From positions 806,001 to 870,000 of the forward strand of contig JAPMOS010000008.1 in the NCBI GenBank assembly GCA_027972325.1: a stretch of 64,000 bases of DNA, written 5' to 3'. The translations under genes and the position numbers were made by a program. Origin of the DNA: Paratrimastix pyriformis (taxonomy: Eukaryota; Preaxostyla; Paratrimastigidae). The notes under the pieces were generated by a model that did not search any database, was not told where the DNA came from, and was given only the letters and a program-made list of their open reading frames with translations. Below, piece after piece: positions 10,936 to 22,600 of this stretch; the first letter of the stretch is position 1, and every line of letters begins with the position of its first letter.

Positions 10936-13900
10936 TCACAGGCCCGGGCAGAAGAACAGTCCTTCGCGCTGCGTGGTGGGGCCGGGGGTGGGGGCCAGGA
11001 CAGGGGCACAGGCACAGGCAGGGGCAGATGATGGGGCCGTGTCCAGTGCCGGTGCCGCTTCGGTGACCGTGCCAGTGGGGATGTCCGTGCCAGTGGGGGT
11101 GTCCGTGCCAGTGGGGGTGCCGGTGCCGGTGGGGGTGCCGGTGACGGTGGGGGTGTCGGTGACGGTGGGGGTGTCGGTGGTGTCGGTGACGGTTGGGGGG
11201 GCCATGATGTCGGTGTCGGTGGTGCCGGTGGGGGTGCCGGTGCTGGGAGCGGTGTCTGTCGTGCTGGGAGCGGTGTCTGCCGCGGGGCCGTCCAGGGTGG
11301 TGGGGGCCGTGGCCAGGGGGGGCTCTGCCCCGGGCCCTGGCTCGAGCTGGGGCTCCAGGGGCCCCCACTGCCACTCGGGGGGCGGGCCCCCCTCGGCCTC
11401 CCCGTCGGCCGCCCCGGGCTGGGGCTCCTCGAGGGCCATCGCCATGCCCGCCGAGGCCCCGTCCCCGTCCGGGGCCCCCGGGAGCGGGTCGAGGGCGGGG
11501 CAGGGGCAGGGCGGGCAGACCCGTGCCATCGAGGAGAACTGCTGCACGTTGGGCTGCAGGTCCTCGCCCAGCGCCACCCAGGCGCCCGCGTTGCCAACCT
11601 GCCCGCCGCCGGCCCGCCGCCCCCGCCCCAGCCGCCCCAAGGGAAGATATGATGATGATGATGATGATGATGGCGGTGGCGGTGGCGGTGGCGGTGGCGG
11701 TGGCGGTGGCGGTGGCGGTGGCGGTGGCGGCGCTGAGTCGGCTCTCTGCTGTGCTCCGCCCCCACACCGATGGTGGGCTGGAGGGCGGCCCGTGCCCTGG
11801 GTAGGGGCGGAGGGAGGCGGCGGGGGGCAGACCTGGCCGCAGTAGTTGGGGGCCGAGAAGATGGTGATCAGGTGGAACTGCGACCGGGTCATCCACTGGA
11901 AGCCGAACATCTTCAGCTGGTGCGACCGCACCACCAGCTCTGCCGCCCGCCCGCCACACGATGGCCACCCTCGGTCAACCCGCTCAACCCGGAGGGAGGC
12001 CGGGGGGGGGGGGGGGGGGCCGGAGGGGGGGGGGGGGGGGGGGCCGGAGGGGGCCGCTGCGGACCGATGGAGGTGCGCCTGCAGAAGTCGATGAGCACGT
12101 CGGGCCCGAAGAGGACCCCCGAGCCGCGCTCCGAGGGGAAGATCCCGTCCTGCTCGCCGGGGTCGTTCCACAGCAGCTCCATCATGTGCTCCCCTGCCCC
12201 CGCATGCACAGCCCGCATGCACAGCCCGCATGCACAGCCCGCATGCACAGCCCGCATGCACAGCCCGCATGCACAGCCCGCATGCACAGCCCGCATGCAC
12301 AGCCCGCATGCACAGCCCGCATGCACAGCCCGCATGCACAGCCCGCATGCACAGCCCGCACCCCACGGCCAGAGGGACCCCGCGTGATGAGGGCGGCCGT
12401 TGCGGCCCGTGTGACATCGACGGGCGGTGTGACATCGACGGGCGGTGTGACATCGACGGGCGGTGGTGGGCGGTGGTGGGCGGACCCTTGGGCTGGCAGA
12501 AGCGGTCGATGGCGCGCACATCGTCCAGCGATCCCGAAGTGGGGATGCCCCCGTGCACGCAGAAGATCTGCCCCCGCAACCGACCGCAACCGACCGCAAC
12601 CACAACGACCGCCCCCCCAGCCACGGGTGCGGCCACCACCCATCCGCAAGGCCACCATCAGCGTCACGAGCCCACCTCACACACCGGCTGTGGGGGCACA
12701 TGGGGGCATGGGGGCATGGGGGCATGGGGGCATGGGGGCATGGGGGCATGGGGGCATGGGGGCATGGGTGCGGGCCGGGACGGGCCTTGCCGCCGATGAG
12801 GGCGGCCAGGGGCAGCTCGCAGAAGAGGTGGTAGAAGGCCAGGTAGACCCGGTCGTCGTACTTGTCGCGCACCTCGGCGATGAAGCCGAACATGGCGTTC
12901 ATGTCGTGGGTCTCGTGGTTGCCGCGCAGCATGAAGAGGCTCCACGGGTGGGCCACCTTCAGCGCCAGCAGCAGGGCCAGCACCTCCACCCCGCGCGAGC
13001 CCCGGTCCACGTAGTCCCCGCAGAAGACCATGCTGTGCCGGTCCGAGGGGAACCCGCTGCCCCCCCCACAGGTCAGCCGAGTCAGGCGCGCGCATGCCCC
13101 ACGGGACAGCCACGGCGGGGCGACAGCCAAAACAGCAGATCACAATGAACCGCCCCAAAGCCGGGAGGCAAGCTCCCCCCCCCCCCCCCCCCCCCCCCCC
13201 GGGGCATGAGGGCCAGGCGAGCGGGCCGGGACGGACGTGCGGTCGAGGAGCTGGGCCAGGTCTTCGTACTGGCCGTGGATGTCCCCCACCACGGTGCAGC
13301 CCCAGCTCTCCTTGGAGGCGCCCGTGGCCTCGGTCCCGGTCGGCGAGGCCTCCGCGCCCCCGAACGAGCGTGCCGGGGTGGCGTACGAGCTGAAGGGAGT
13401 CGCCGAGGGGGTGCTGTAGAGCGGGCCCCCGAAGGGCTCCAGGCCGTACATGGCGGCGTCGACCACCCCGAAGATGCTCAGCCCGCCCCCCGCCAGCACC
13501 TCGCCCGCATCCTCCTCCTCATCCCGGGCATCCTGCTGCTGCTGCTGCCCCTGCTTGGGGCCTGGGGCCACGGCCTCCCGGTCGCCGCCCTCGGCCTCCA
13601 CGCGCTCCTCATCCTCCTCCTCGCCGCCCTCCTCGGCCTGGGCCTGGGCATCCTCGGGGAAGCTGCTCTGGGCCAGCAGCGAGCGGCGGTGGTGCCGGCG
13701 GCTGGTGGGCCGGGGCAGCCCCAGGGCCGGCTCGGCCGAGGTCAGCGGGTCGGCCACCACGCCGCAGCCTTCGCCCTGGCCGGCCTCACCCTCGCCCTGG
13801 TCGAAGGGGCCGCCCGGGGCGGGTGCGGGTGCGGGCGGGGTGTGGGAGTGGTGCAGGGCCGAGGAGCCGGCGGGCTCGTCGTGGTCGGTGAGGACCAGGT

Positions 13901-16562
13901 CGCCCTCGTCGGGCACCATGGGGGCCGTCGGGGGCGAGGTGGTCTTCTCGGCCAGGGCCGCCGGCGGGGGGGGGCGTGAAGGGGGCCAGGGGCGAGCCTG
14001 TCGCGAGGCGGGGCGGCACGGGGGACAGGGAGGCGGCGGCGGCGGCGCCCAGGGCGGGGCGCATGTCACGGCTGGGGGAGCCGGTCGGCAGCAGGGCCTC
14101 GGAGTCCTCGAAGAGCAGGTCGTCCTCCTCGCCCGCTGGGTGGCCCGGCCGCGGGTGGTGCGGCTCGGCCGGGGGCAGGGCGGCCCCGAGGGCCCCCAGC
14201 GAGGACAAGGCAGAGTGGTCCTCCGGCTCCTGGGCGCCGCCCGCCCGCCTGGGCTGGGGCTGGGGCTGGGGCTGGGGCTGGGGCTGGGGCGGCAGGGGGG
14301 CCGCGTCGATGTGCATGCGACTGTCCTCATCCTCCTCCGCTGCCAGGGCGGCTGCCGGGGCGGCGCGGCCCCGGGGCAGCCCCCGGGCGGGGGAGGTCAG
14401 GTCGGGCTGGTTGAGGTTGAGGTTGAGCGGCGACCAGCGGGCCGGGGGGCCGTCGCCCAGCCGCGGCTGGGGCAGGGGCTGCGGGGGCGTGCCGGGTGTG
14501 GGCGGTGTGCCGGCCGGCGCGGGGCCCTCGAGCGGGTCCCTCGGCTTGCTGTCGGCCTGGTCCGTGAGCTGGCGGCTGTGCCCCGGGGCCCACTCGTCTT
14601 CGTCTGGGTCGTCGTCCAGGGAGGAGGCCGCCTCGGGGGAGTAGGCCCGCGAGGAGCAGCGCACCAGGGGCGAGGAGGCCGACAGGACCACCCGGTGGGG
14701 CATGGCGTGGGGGGGCGTGTCGAGGCCCACCCGGCGGATGTGCACCATGACGGGCGAGGTGGGCGTCTCCGAGACGGCGTACACCTTGTGGATGGTGCGC
14801 ACGTCCTCGTCGACCTCCTCGAACTCCAGCATCTCGTCCGAGACGCCCTTCCCGATGGCCGCAGCCAGGGCCGCAGCCAGCGAGGGGTCCGGCGGGCTGG
14901 CGGCCGTGGCCGAGGCCACGTCGGGGGGCAGCACCACTCGCTGGGGCGTCTGCAGGGCGTCCGGGGGGGCCCCCAGGGAGGCCGCGGGGGCGCCCAGGGT
15001 GTTGGCGTGGCTGGGCGAGCCGCCCGCCGAGGCGGAGGACCGGTCGGGCGAGAGGCCCGTGCTGAGGCGGGAGAAGGTCGAGAAGGGCGACGGGCAGGGC
15101 GGGGGCGCCACCGGGACGGTCTGCAGCTCGACCAGGGTCGGCTCCGACCGGAAGAGCGAGCTGGCCCGCTCGATCAGCTGCAGGATCAGCCTGCCCGCCC
15201 GGCCCCGGCAGCCCCATCACACCCACAGGCGCAGACGCACCACCCCACCGAAGCGGAACGGAGCAGGTCGGAAAATCGGGCCAGAATCAGAATCAGAATC
15301 AGAATCAGGCTCAGGACCAAGCCCGAATCAGGCGGCAGGATGCAGGCATGCAGTGGGGGAGCAGGCGGGGGCCGGGGGCAGACTTCTTGGGCAGGACGCG
15401 CGACTCGGCGTAGCTGCCCGCGGGCGGCTCAGGGGGGAGGGGTGAGTCAGGGCTTGGCGGGGGTGGGATGGGGGTCCCCAGGGGCGGGGGCGGGGGCAGG
15501 GCGAGGGCCGGGGGCAGCATGAGGAGGTACTGCTGGAGCTCGTGGCAGAACTGGTCCGTCACCACGCAGTCGTCCGTCTCGGGCAGCCGCGGGCCCGTGT
15601 AAGAGGCAGGGTACGCTGCCCCGCCAAAGAGAATGCCATGCCGCCACCGAATGCCCAGCCCAGCCCAGCCAGGCCCCCAAAGACGAGCAAGCGACGTGAC
15701 CCTCAGCAGCGGGGAGGGAGGGCGGAGGGGAGGGGAGGGGGATGGAGGGAGGCTGACGAGCAGCCGCGCAGACCGAGGGACTTCCAGCCCGTGGTGGCCC
15801 GGGGTGCGTTCATCGCGGGCCGCTCTTCGGCCGGGGCGGCGGGGGCCTGCGGCAGCGGCAGCGGCGACGAGATGGCCACTGCCTGGGTGACGGCCGGCAG
15901 GGCCGCCCCGCGGGCGCTCTGGGCCTGGAGGGAGAGCCGCATCTGGTCCTGGTGCTCCAGCTGCAGGGAGATGGCCTCCTCCTCGGGCGGGCTGCACTGC
16001 GAGAAGAGCTGCTGGGCCTGCAGGACGCTGGCCTCGCACTTGGTCAGCTTCTCGGAGGCGTCCCGGTTGTTGGGCACGAACTGGTGCACCTGCCGGAAAT
16101 CCTCCAGCGCCTCGGTGAAGTGGCCCAGCCCATAGCGGGCACAGCCCCGTCGGTAGTAGGCCTGCGGGGGTGGAATGAGAGGCAAGCCGTGACGATGCGC
16201 GCGGCAAACCTTGAGATAATCGATCCGAAGGGCAATCGATTTTGTGGCATCGCGATCAGCAGCAGCTGTCGGGACGATGAGCAAAAAAATTGAAGGAAAA
16301 AAAAACACAAACCAAAGTCTTCTAGTCGAAGATGGGCAAACGATCGATTTGCATAAAAAACAGGGTTGTTTGGAGCTAATGATATAGCGCTAGAATACTC
16401 CCGAACGGCTTCCTCAAAATAATTTTGTTGGAAAAGCCTGTTGCCCTCGGCATTCGCGGATTTGGCGGATTCAGTGACAACAAAGTTGTCCTTCTCGTCA
16501 TCAATTTCTTCAGAAGCATTGTCCGCATCAGAAGCAATTTCACTGCCAGTGAATTGCGACAT
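10936..16562 (-). CDS. PPP5C: TPR-containing Ser/Thr phosphatase, PP5 type, greatly enlarged
   Basis: Start ATG at 16562 ([15 protein letters not shown]). The first exons are 16562-16313, 16265-16210 and one from 16161 down; introns of 47 and 48 nt separate them. They encode a TPR domain ([60 protein letters not shown]). The PP5 linker follows ([13 protein letters not shown] near 15590; [15 protein letters not shown] near 15165). The catalytic exons carry [12 protein letters not shown] (near 13290), FCGDYVDRG (13020), [16 protein letters not shown] (12925), [20 protein letters not shown] (12560), [17 protein letters not shown] (12160), [13 protein letters not shown] (11930) and FSAPNYCGQ (11855), the metal-binding set of PPP phosphatases. 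Odd: about 600 residues of acidic and Pro/Gln-rich sequence (15110-13330) split the linker from the phosphatase, and a long Thr/Pro tail follows it. Introns carry repeats and poly(C/G). It is divergent from the next gene. Confidence 0.87.
11650..11732. repeat. ATG and GGCGGT trinucleotide/hexanucleotide repeats
   Basis: A GATGAT run is followed by about ten GGCGGT units. It appears to lie in an intron of the phosphatase gene, just upstream (on the minus strand) of the acceptor before the [13 protein letters not shown] exon, where it reads as a CCACCG/CAT-rich stretch. Confidence 0.8.
12199..12360. repeat. 13-bp tandem repeat (CCCGCATGCACAG)n in a PP5 intron
   Basis: Twelve to thirteen almost perfect 13-bp units, each containing the palindrome GCATGC. 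It separates two catalytic-domain exons of the phosphatase gene and so is intronic. Confidence 0.9.
12697..12772. repeat. 9-bp tandem repeat (GGGGGCATG)n in a PP5 intron
   Basis: About eight copies of a 9-bp unit between the exon ending PLAALIGGK (minus strand, near 12790) and the exon with [10 protein letters not shown] separate intron carries a different 13-bp repeat, so each intron has its own minisatellite. Confidence 0.85.
13167..13200. repeat. poly(C) tract in a PP5 intron
   Basis: A run of about 34 consecutive C on the plus strand (G on the coding strand), between the GDIHGQ exon and the GDYVDRG exon. Such runs can form G-quadruplex or i-motif structures, and they are also prone to sequencing error in length. 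Confidence 0.85.
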
Positions 16563-16667
16563 CGCGGAGGAACTCGTCGGCGTTCAAACGCAGGGGAGGC
16601 GAGCCTGTGTATCCCACGCAATCTATCGACTATCTTTTTCCAGCTTCCGGCGACTTTCTGACGTTTG
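16563..16667. promoter_or_regulatory. bidirectional promoter between PP5 and the CPSF/DDB1-like gene
   Basis: Only 105 bp separate the two divergent start codons. The DNA on both sides is clearly AT-richer than the gene bodies. A T-run (TATCTTTTTCC, 16631-16641) lies within it. No TATA box is obvious. The shared spacer must contain or overlap both core promoters. Confidence 0.6.
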
Positions 16668-19600
16668 ATGCAGCCTGGGCCAGGCGATTCTGATTGCTCC
16701 TTTTATATTCAGAATCTCTCCCTGCCCAACGACATCTCAGCTTCTGCCATCGGACATTTTCTCGATCCAGAATTAGATGCCCTTATCGTAGCGCAGGTTT
16801 GGCACACCCCGGATTTCCCACGCTGTCTTAGCACTCCTTGCAGCATACGGTGATGTCTGTCTACGTCTACGATGCCACAGATGATACCCTCGCTCTACAT
16901 CATCATTGCCCCGCCTTCGAGTGTGTCGAGTCGCTCCAGACCATCCCCCAACACTCTCCCGGGTTCGTTTTTGCCGCCCATGGATTTTAATTAGAGCGTT
17001 CTCTTGGGGCAGCCTCGACCTACTGCTGGCTCTGACCACCGTGGGCGAGTGGGGCCTCTTCCAGTGGGAGGCATCGGAGGCCAACTTCCGGGCGCTGGTC
17101 CGAGGCACCATTGCCCCGGGCCCTCGGACGGACCGCTTCTCCCTGGCCCGGCCATTTGTCTCGGTCCGCTGCCCTTCTTTCGCCCCGCGGTGGCATTACC
17201 GTCACGTCTCCCCGCCTGCCCCCGGCCCGCTCCGCGCAGCCCTCCAGCTGGCGGCTGGCGGCGGCTCCGCTCCTGCCGGCGGCCCAGATCGGCCAGCTGA
17301 TGGCCGGGCTCGACGTGGTCCCGCAGGAGGCGCCATATGAAAGCCCCTTTGTCATGCAAGCCGTCTGTCTGGCCGAGAGCGCCCAGCTGGTGACCCTCCA
17401 GTGCGCCGGCACGGGCAGCAGCGTGGGTACCGCCGTGCGGTGGCTGGCCGACCCCGAGGATGGCGGCCTGGCGCCCCCTGCCACGGGCGACAGCCCGCTC
17501 AGGGCTCGGAGCATCAAGGCCATCCGCCATGTCCGTCCCATGCTCATCATGCCGCCCTCCATCCCGCATTCCTGTTGTTGGGCCGCTTCCGACCTGCCCC
17601 TGGCCCTGCCCTCTCGTCCGCTGCCGCAGGTGCAATTCCTGGGGCAGGAAGATCTGTGCAGCGGCGACCCGCTGGCGGTGGTGCTCTTTGAGACGGTCCA
17701 AGGCTTCGTGGGGGCGGCCTGCTGCCGGGTCGACTTCGCCGCGTCCAGGCTCGAGCCCGGTCCGCACGTCGGCTGCCCCCGCCGCGCCCATCCGCACAAA
17801 GGGGGCGCTCCCTCCACGGGCATGGATTGATGCGGATGCGGCTGCCATTTTCTCTGGGCCAGGCCCTTGGTACGTGGGCAACTTGCATCCGACCACGACC
17901 CGGATCGTGGTGCTGCCCAGCCCCGAGGCAGCCGCGTCCCTGTCGCAGCTCCCCGGCTCCGGCGACCAGCAGGCCGCGCCCACGGCGGCCCCGAACGACC
18001 ATCCCCAGACCAACCTCATCCTCGCAGGCGCCCCGTCCGTCTCTGCGCCTGGCGCCTCGTACGGCACCCCGGCCATGGCCACCCTGCCGGTGGTCTTCTG
18101 CTCAAGCGCGGGCGTCCTGCTCCTCACCGGGGCAGCAGCAACGGTCGGCGCCCTCCTCCGGCCCCTCATGCTCTTTCGCACCACCACCACCCCCCTCCCC
18201 TCCCTCCCCCCACACACACACACCGGAGTCCGTGACAAACCCTTCCGTGTGTCGCCTCTGTGGGGCTCTGAGCAGCGGTGGATCGGCTTCTCGCCCCCGC
18301 TGCCCGTGCTGCCCACCTGCGGGCTGCTCTATCACCCGCCCGCCTGCGAGGGCCACTCGTCCGACTCGTCCGACGGCCACCGGGGGACGACCCAGCCGCC
18401 CCGGGTCACGACCAAGCCCCACAGGCACCACCACCACTTCACCGGCGACCGGGAGAAGCTCTTCGTGGGCGGCGGCACGGGGCTCGCGTGCATCGTCCAG
18501 GGCCGCGTCCAGGTCGGCCCCCGGGTGGCCCGATCGGTTCCTGGCCATGGAGCGGTGCGGTGTGGGCTGCGCTCATCTCCGGGTCGCCGGGTGTTTCCTG
18601 TGGGGGCAGCTGCAAGTCTACCCGGACCGGGACATCCGCACGCTCGAGGTGACCCTGTCGCACTTCCACTTCAACCCGCGCCAGTGCCCCCAGATGGCCG
18701 CCCAGTTCGCGGCCCAGGTGCAGAAGCACCGCCACCGCCACCACCACCTGTCCGCTGGCCGGGCGCCGCGCCGGGCTGCCCCATCGTCCAGGGCAGGGCG
18801 CTCGGCTGCTCTTCTCACCACGCCCTCTGCCCTCTCCTGCCGGGGGGCGGTGGCCGCAGGGATCAGCAGGCCCGTGCGGGGACGGCCCCTGGGACCCTCC
18901 TGGCGGCCGGGACACCGATGATGTTCATCTCCTCGTCGGCCGGGCCGCCCCTGCTGATGAACCTCGACACGGGCAAGATGCTGGTCCGCCCGCCCGCCCC
19001 GCCCGGCACCCGCCCCTTGGAGGCCCCTTGAGGCGCCCCCGGTTTGCTGACCTGCGCGGACCGGCTGCTCTGCAGGAGACTCCGGCCGCCTTCGGGACGG
19101 CCCGCCGCATCCACGGGGTGGCCCCGCTGCTGACGGGGATGACCCGCCGACCGGCCCCACTGGGCGAGGCCTCCTCGACGGGCCCCGCGGCGCCCCATGA
19201 CGACCAGCCCTCTGTCCCCACACCCTCGGGCGGCGGGCGGGCGGCCTCACCCTGCGGGCGGATCCCCACGGAGCACATCCACCCGGCCGCCTCGTCGCAA
19301 GCCGGCCGGCAGCCGGGGCCGGGCGTCGCCATCGAGGAGGCCTGGCGCCTCAACCGGGACACGACGAGGGGCCACGTCCACTCCTACTGCCTGGGCAAGG
19401 TCGCCCTCGCGTCCGGCTCGGGCCGCGCTGGTCTGCTCCCCCTCCCTCCCTCCCTCCCTCCCCCTCCCCCTCCCCCTGGTCCCTCCCTAGCTCACCCGGA
19501 CCGTCCTCGGGGTCTGGTCAGGCTCCCTCCACATCGTCACGGCCGGCCTTCCGCTCGAGCCGCGCGTGCGGGTCTGCCGATCCTCCTCGCCCACCGCAGT

Positions 19601-22600
19601 CCCCCCCGCCACTCTCGGTTGCCCATCCTGGTGCCCCTCCGCCCTTCCCTTGCCCGGGAGGGGACCGTGACGACGGAACTCCACACGGGGTGTGGCGCCG
19701 CCGCAGGGCCCATCCACGAGCGGTGCCCTGTGCTGATCAGCACCAAGGCCACCGCAGCCTCGGCCTACCACGCCTACCTGCTGTTGGTCGAGTCGTGGGG
19801 TCCCGTCCCGCTGGACTCGCTCTACGCGCACCCCGACTCGCCCGCCCGGCCTCCCGCCCACCAGCAGACCGCCAGCCCTGCGGCCGCCCGGGCCGAGAGC
19901 CGCCCACAGCCGCCCTGGTGTGCTGCGTGATGGCCCTGGCCATCCGGCCCCCGCAGCCGAGCCGGTCGACGTGCGGGCCCTCGGGTTGGACGTGGCCCAC
20001 CCGACCCTCGCCGCGGCGGGCATCTCCGACGCCATGTGCCAGGTCCCGCCACCCCGCCACCCCGCAACGCGCTCGCCCCCGCCCCGCCCCCCGCCCCCGC
20101 CCGCCCCGCGCCCGCCCCCCCCCGCCCCCGCCCCCCCCCCCCGCCCCGCCCCGCCCCGCCCGCCCGCCCGCCCGCCCGCCCGCCCGCCGCCCGAACCTGA
20201 CGGGAGCCTCTGCCTCGCTGGGGCTATGTGCGAGTGAGGACAGATCACGACGGGCGAGATCCGGGCCATCTACCCGCCCGAGGCCCCGCTCCCGCCGCCG
20301 CCTGCCCCCCATGGCCGATCCCAGCGCGGGTCCGCCCCTTCCGCCCCCGAGCCTGCGCCCACCGGCACCAACAGCCTTCCATCTGGCTCATCCCCTTCTG
20401 GCTCATCCCTTCTGGCTCATCCCCATCTGGCTCATCTTCATTCGCGGCTGGCTCACCATCCCCGTCTGGCTGCAGCGATGGGCTCTCCCGTCCTGAGTCC
20501 GCCCCCGCCCCTCCCCGCCCAGTTTCCGCTGCCCGGACGGTCCGCTGGCTGCCGAGAGCCTGCGGCTGCTCAACACCCTCGGCCTCACAGGTCGGCCGCC
20601 CTTGCCCCAGGCCACGGGTTTGGCAACGCTGACCTGCCCCCCCCCCCCACACACACACACACACACCTGCCTCGCTCACCCGATTCGCTTGGTCTGGTGC
20701 CGGCAGCTCCGACGTCGTTCTACGAGAACACCCTCGGCTCCGTGGCGGGCGATCTGGTTCGCTGCCGTGCCCTCCTCCTCACCCTGCTCCCTCTTCCCCA
20801 CCTCGCGCCCTCCTCCTCATCCCGCGCCCTCCGCCCCGCCCCCGGGGCCGTGGACGGTCGGGTTGGGCCATGTCGGGGCAGGTCTTCGTCTCCTTCCTGG
20901 CGCACGTCTTCGTCGTGGCCTGGGTGCCCGACGGGCTGGCCACCTCCGACCCGCTGCCCGCCTCGCCCGCCGTGCCACTGGCCCACACGGTGGCGCCCCC
21001 CGCCACCCCGACGGCCTGCGAGCGGGTCGAGGTGGCCATGGGGCTGCACGGGCTGGCCACGGCCCGCGGGGGCCACCAGTCGGCCGAGCCCCTGCAGGCC
21101 CCGCCCCAGGGCTGGGGGGCCGCCCCCACCCCGAAGGCGCACTTCGGGCTGCGGGGGGTGGTCTCCTTGGCAAACCAGATCTCGGCCCTCGCGACGGCCA
21201 CCATCCGCGGGTCCGCACCCCACATGCGCCCGTCGGGCCCCATCGCTCACGGCCGTGCGGTTGTGCTGGTGGCTGGGCGGGCGGGCGGGCGGGCGGGGAC
21301 CCCGACCGGCGGCCGGCAGGGCGACCTACCTGGCGGTGGCCGAGTGGGCCAGCAACCAGGTCTCCGTCTTCGCCATCATGGCCCAGGCCAACGCCCCCCG
21401 CACCGGCCCCGCCGGGGAGCCCATGCCCATCACCGTCCAGGGGCCCCTGGTGGCCAGGCTCATCGCACGGGAAGTCCGCACCCGCTTCGCCTCTGCCTCC
21501 CACCGCCCGCCTCCTCGTGGCACCGCAGCCCCATGTGACCATCGTCCCATGTGACCATCGTCCCATGTGACCATCGCCGGACTTCCGTTGCCCCTGGCGT
21601 GCGTGTCTGGGCGGGTCTGCGTGTCTGGCTGTGGGCGGGCGGGCCTTAGACGTACGGGGCGCCCGTGCGGTCGGTGGTGGTGACGGACCTCTCGGGGCGG
21701 CTGCCCTCGCCGACGGCGCTGCTGCTGGTGGGGTCGGCCGAGGGCCACGTCTACCGGCGGACCCTCGTCCTGCCCACGGCCGATCCGGTGGGGGTCCCCT
21801 GCTGGGAGGCCTGCGCCGACGAGGTGGCCCTGGGCAACGAGCCCGTCTCCCTGATGGAGGAGCACGAGGGTCTGCGCCCCAGCCGGGCAGCCGCTCCCAG
21901 GCCCGCCAGCACGCTGAGCCAGCACGCTGAGCCAGCACGCTGAGTTCTGTCCTTCTTGTCGTGCGGGGGGGCGGGACAGTGGTCTATGCCCACTGCGAGA
22001 ACATGTGCTCCCTCTCGTGGGTCGACGGCCAGGGTCCGCCAGCCATCGGCCACCCCCGCTCCGGGTGCCCCACACCCTCCTCCTCATCCTCATCAACCTC
22101 CTCCTCACCCTCCTCCCCGCCATGCGGTCGGGACGTGGGCAGGGCCGCGCTGGCAGAACATCCACTACCCGTCGCCGGTGGCCTCGATGACGGCCCTCCG
22201 CATGCCGCCCCTGGCCACCTCCCTGCTGCCCCTCGCCACGGGCAGCGACGGCGGGGGCGACCTGGACAACGCCGAGCTGGTCTGGCGGGCCTCCTTCCTC
22301 GCATCCCCTCCGCCCACCCACCCACCCGCCCGCCCGCCGCCTGCCCGCCCACCCACCCACCCGCCCGTCCGCCCCGCCACTGCTGCCGAGGAACCGCACG
22401 CGCTCACACAGGCACGCCTCTCGCTTTGACACGCACACGCACACGCACGCCCATCCCGGCACGGCACGGCACGGCACGGCACGGCACGGCGGCAGTATTC
22501 GGTGTTCGACATGCACAAGCCCATCATGCGCCCCTCCAACGCGGCCGCGCCGAGGCCCATCCCCAGCGGGGACGTGGCCCTGAACGCCGAACTGCGGCTG

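Noticed and set aside
10319-11066. Long open frames on both strands across 10.3-11.0 kb
   Set aside because: They are produced by the 12/17-bp tandem repeat and GC-rich composition; they show no varied amino-acid content and no start context.
12199-12360. Regular 13-bp repeats that could look like a CRISPR array
   Set aside because: There are no unique spacers between units, the units are contiguous, and the array is in an intron of a eukaryotic gene.
13450-15522. A 690-codon plus-strand open frame opposite the PP5 gene
   Set aside because: The opposite strand encodes conserved PP5 motifs in spliced exons; the plus frame is Gly/Arg-rich antisense read-through typical of GC-rich DNA.
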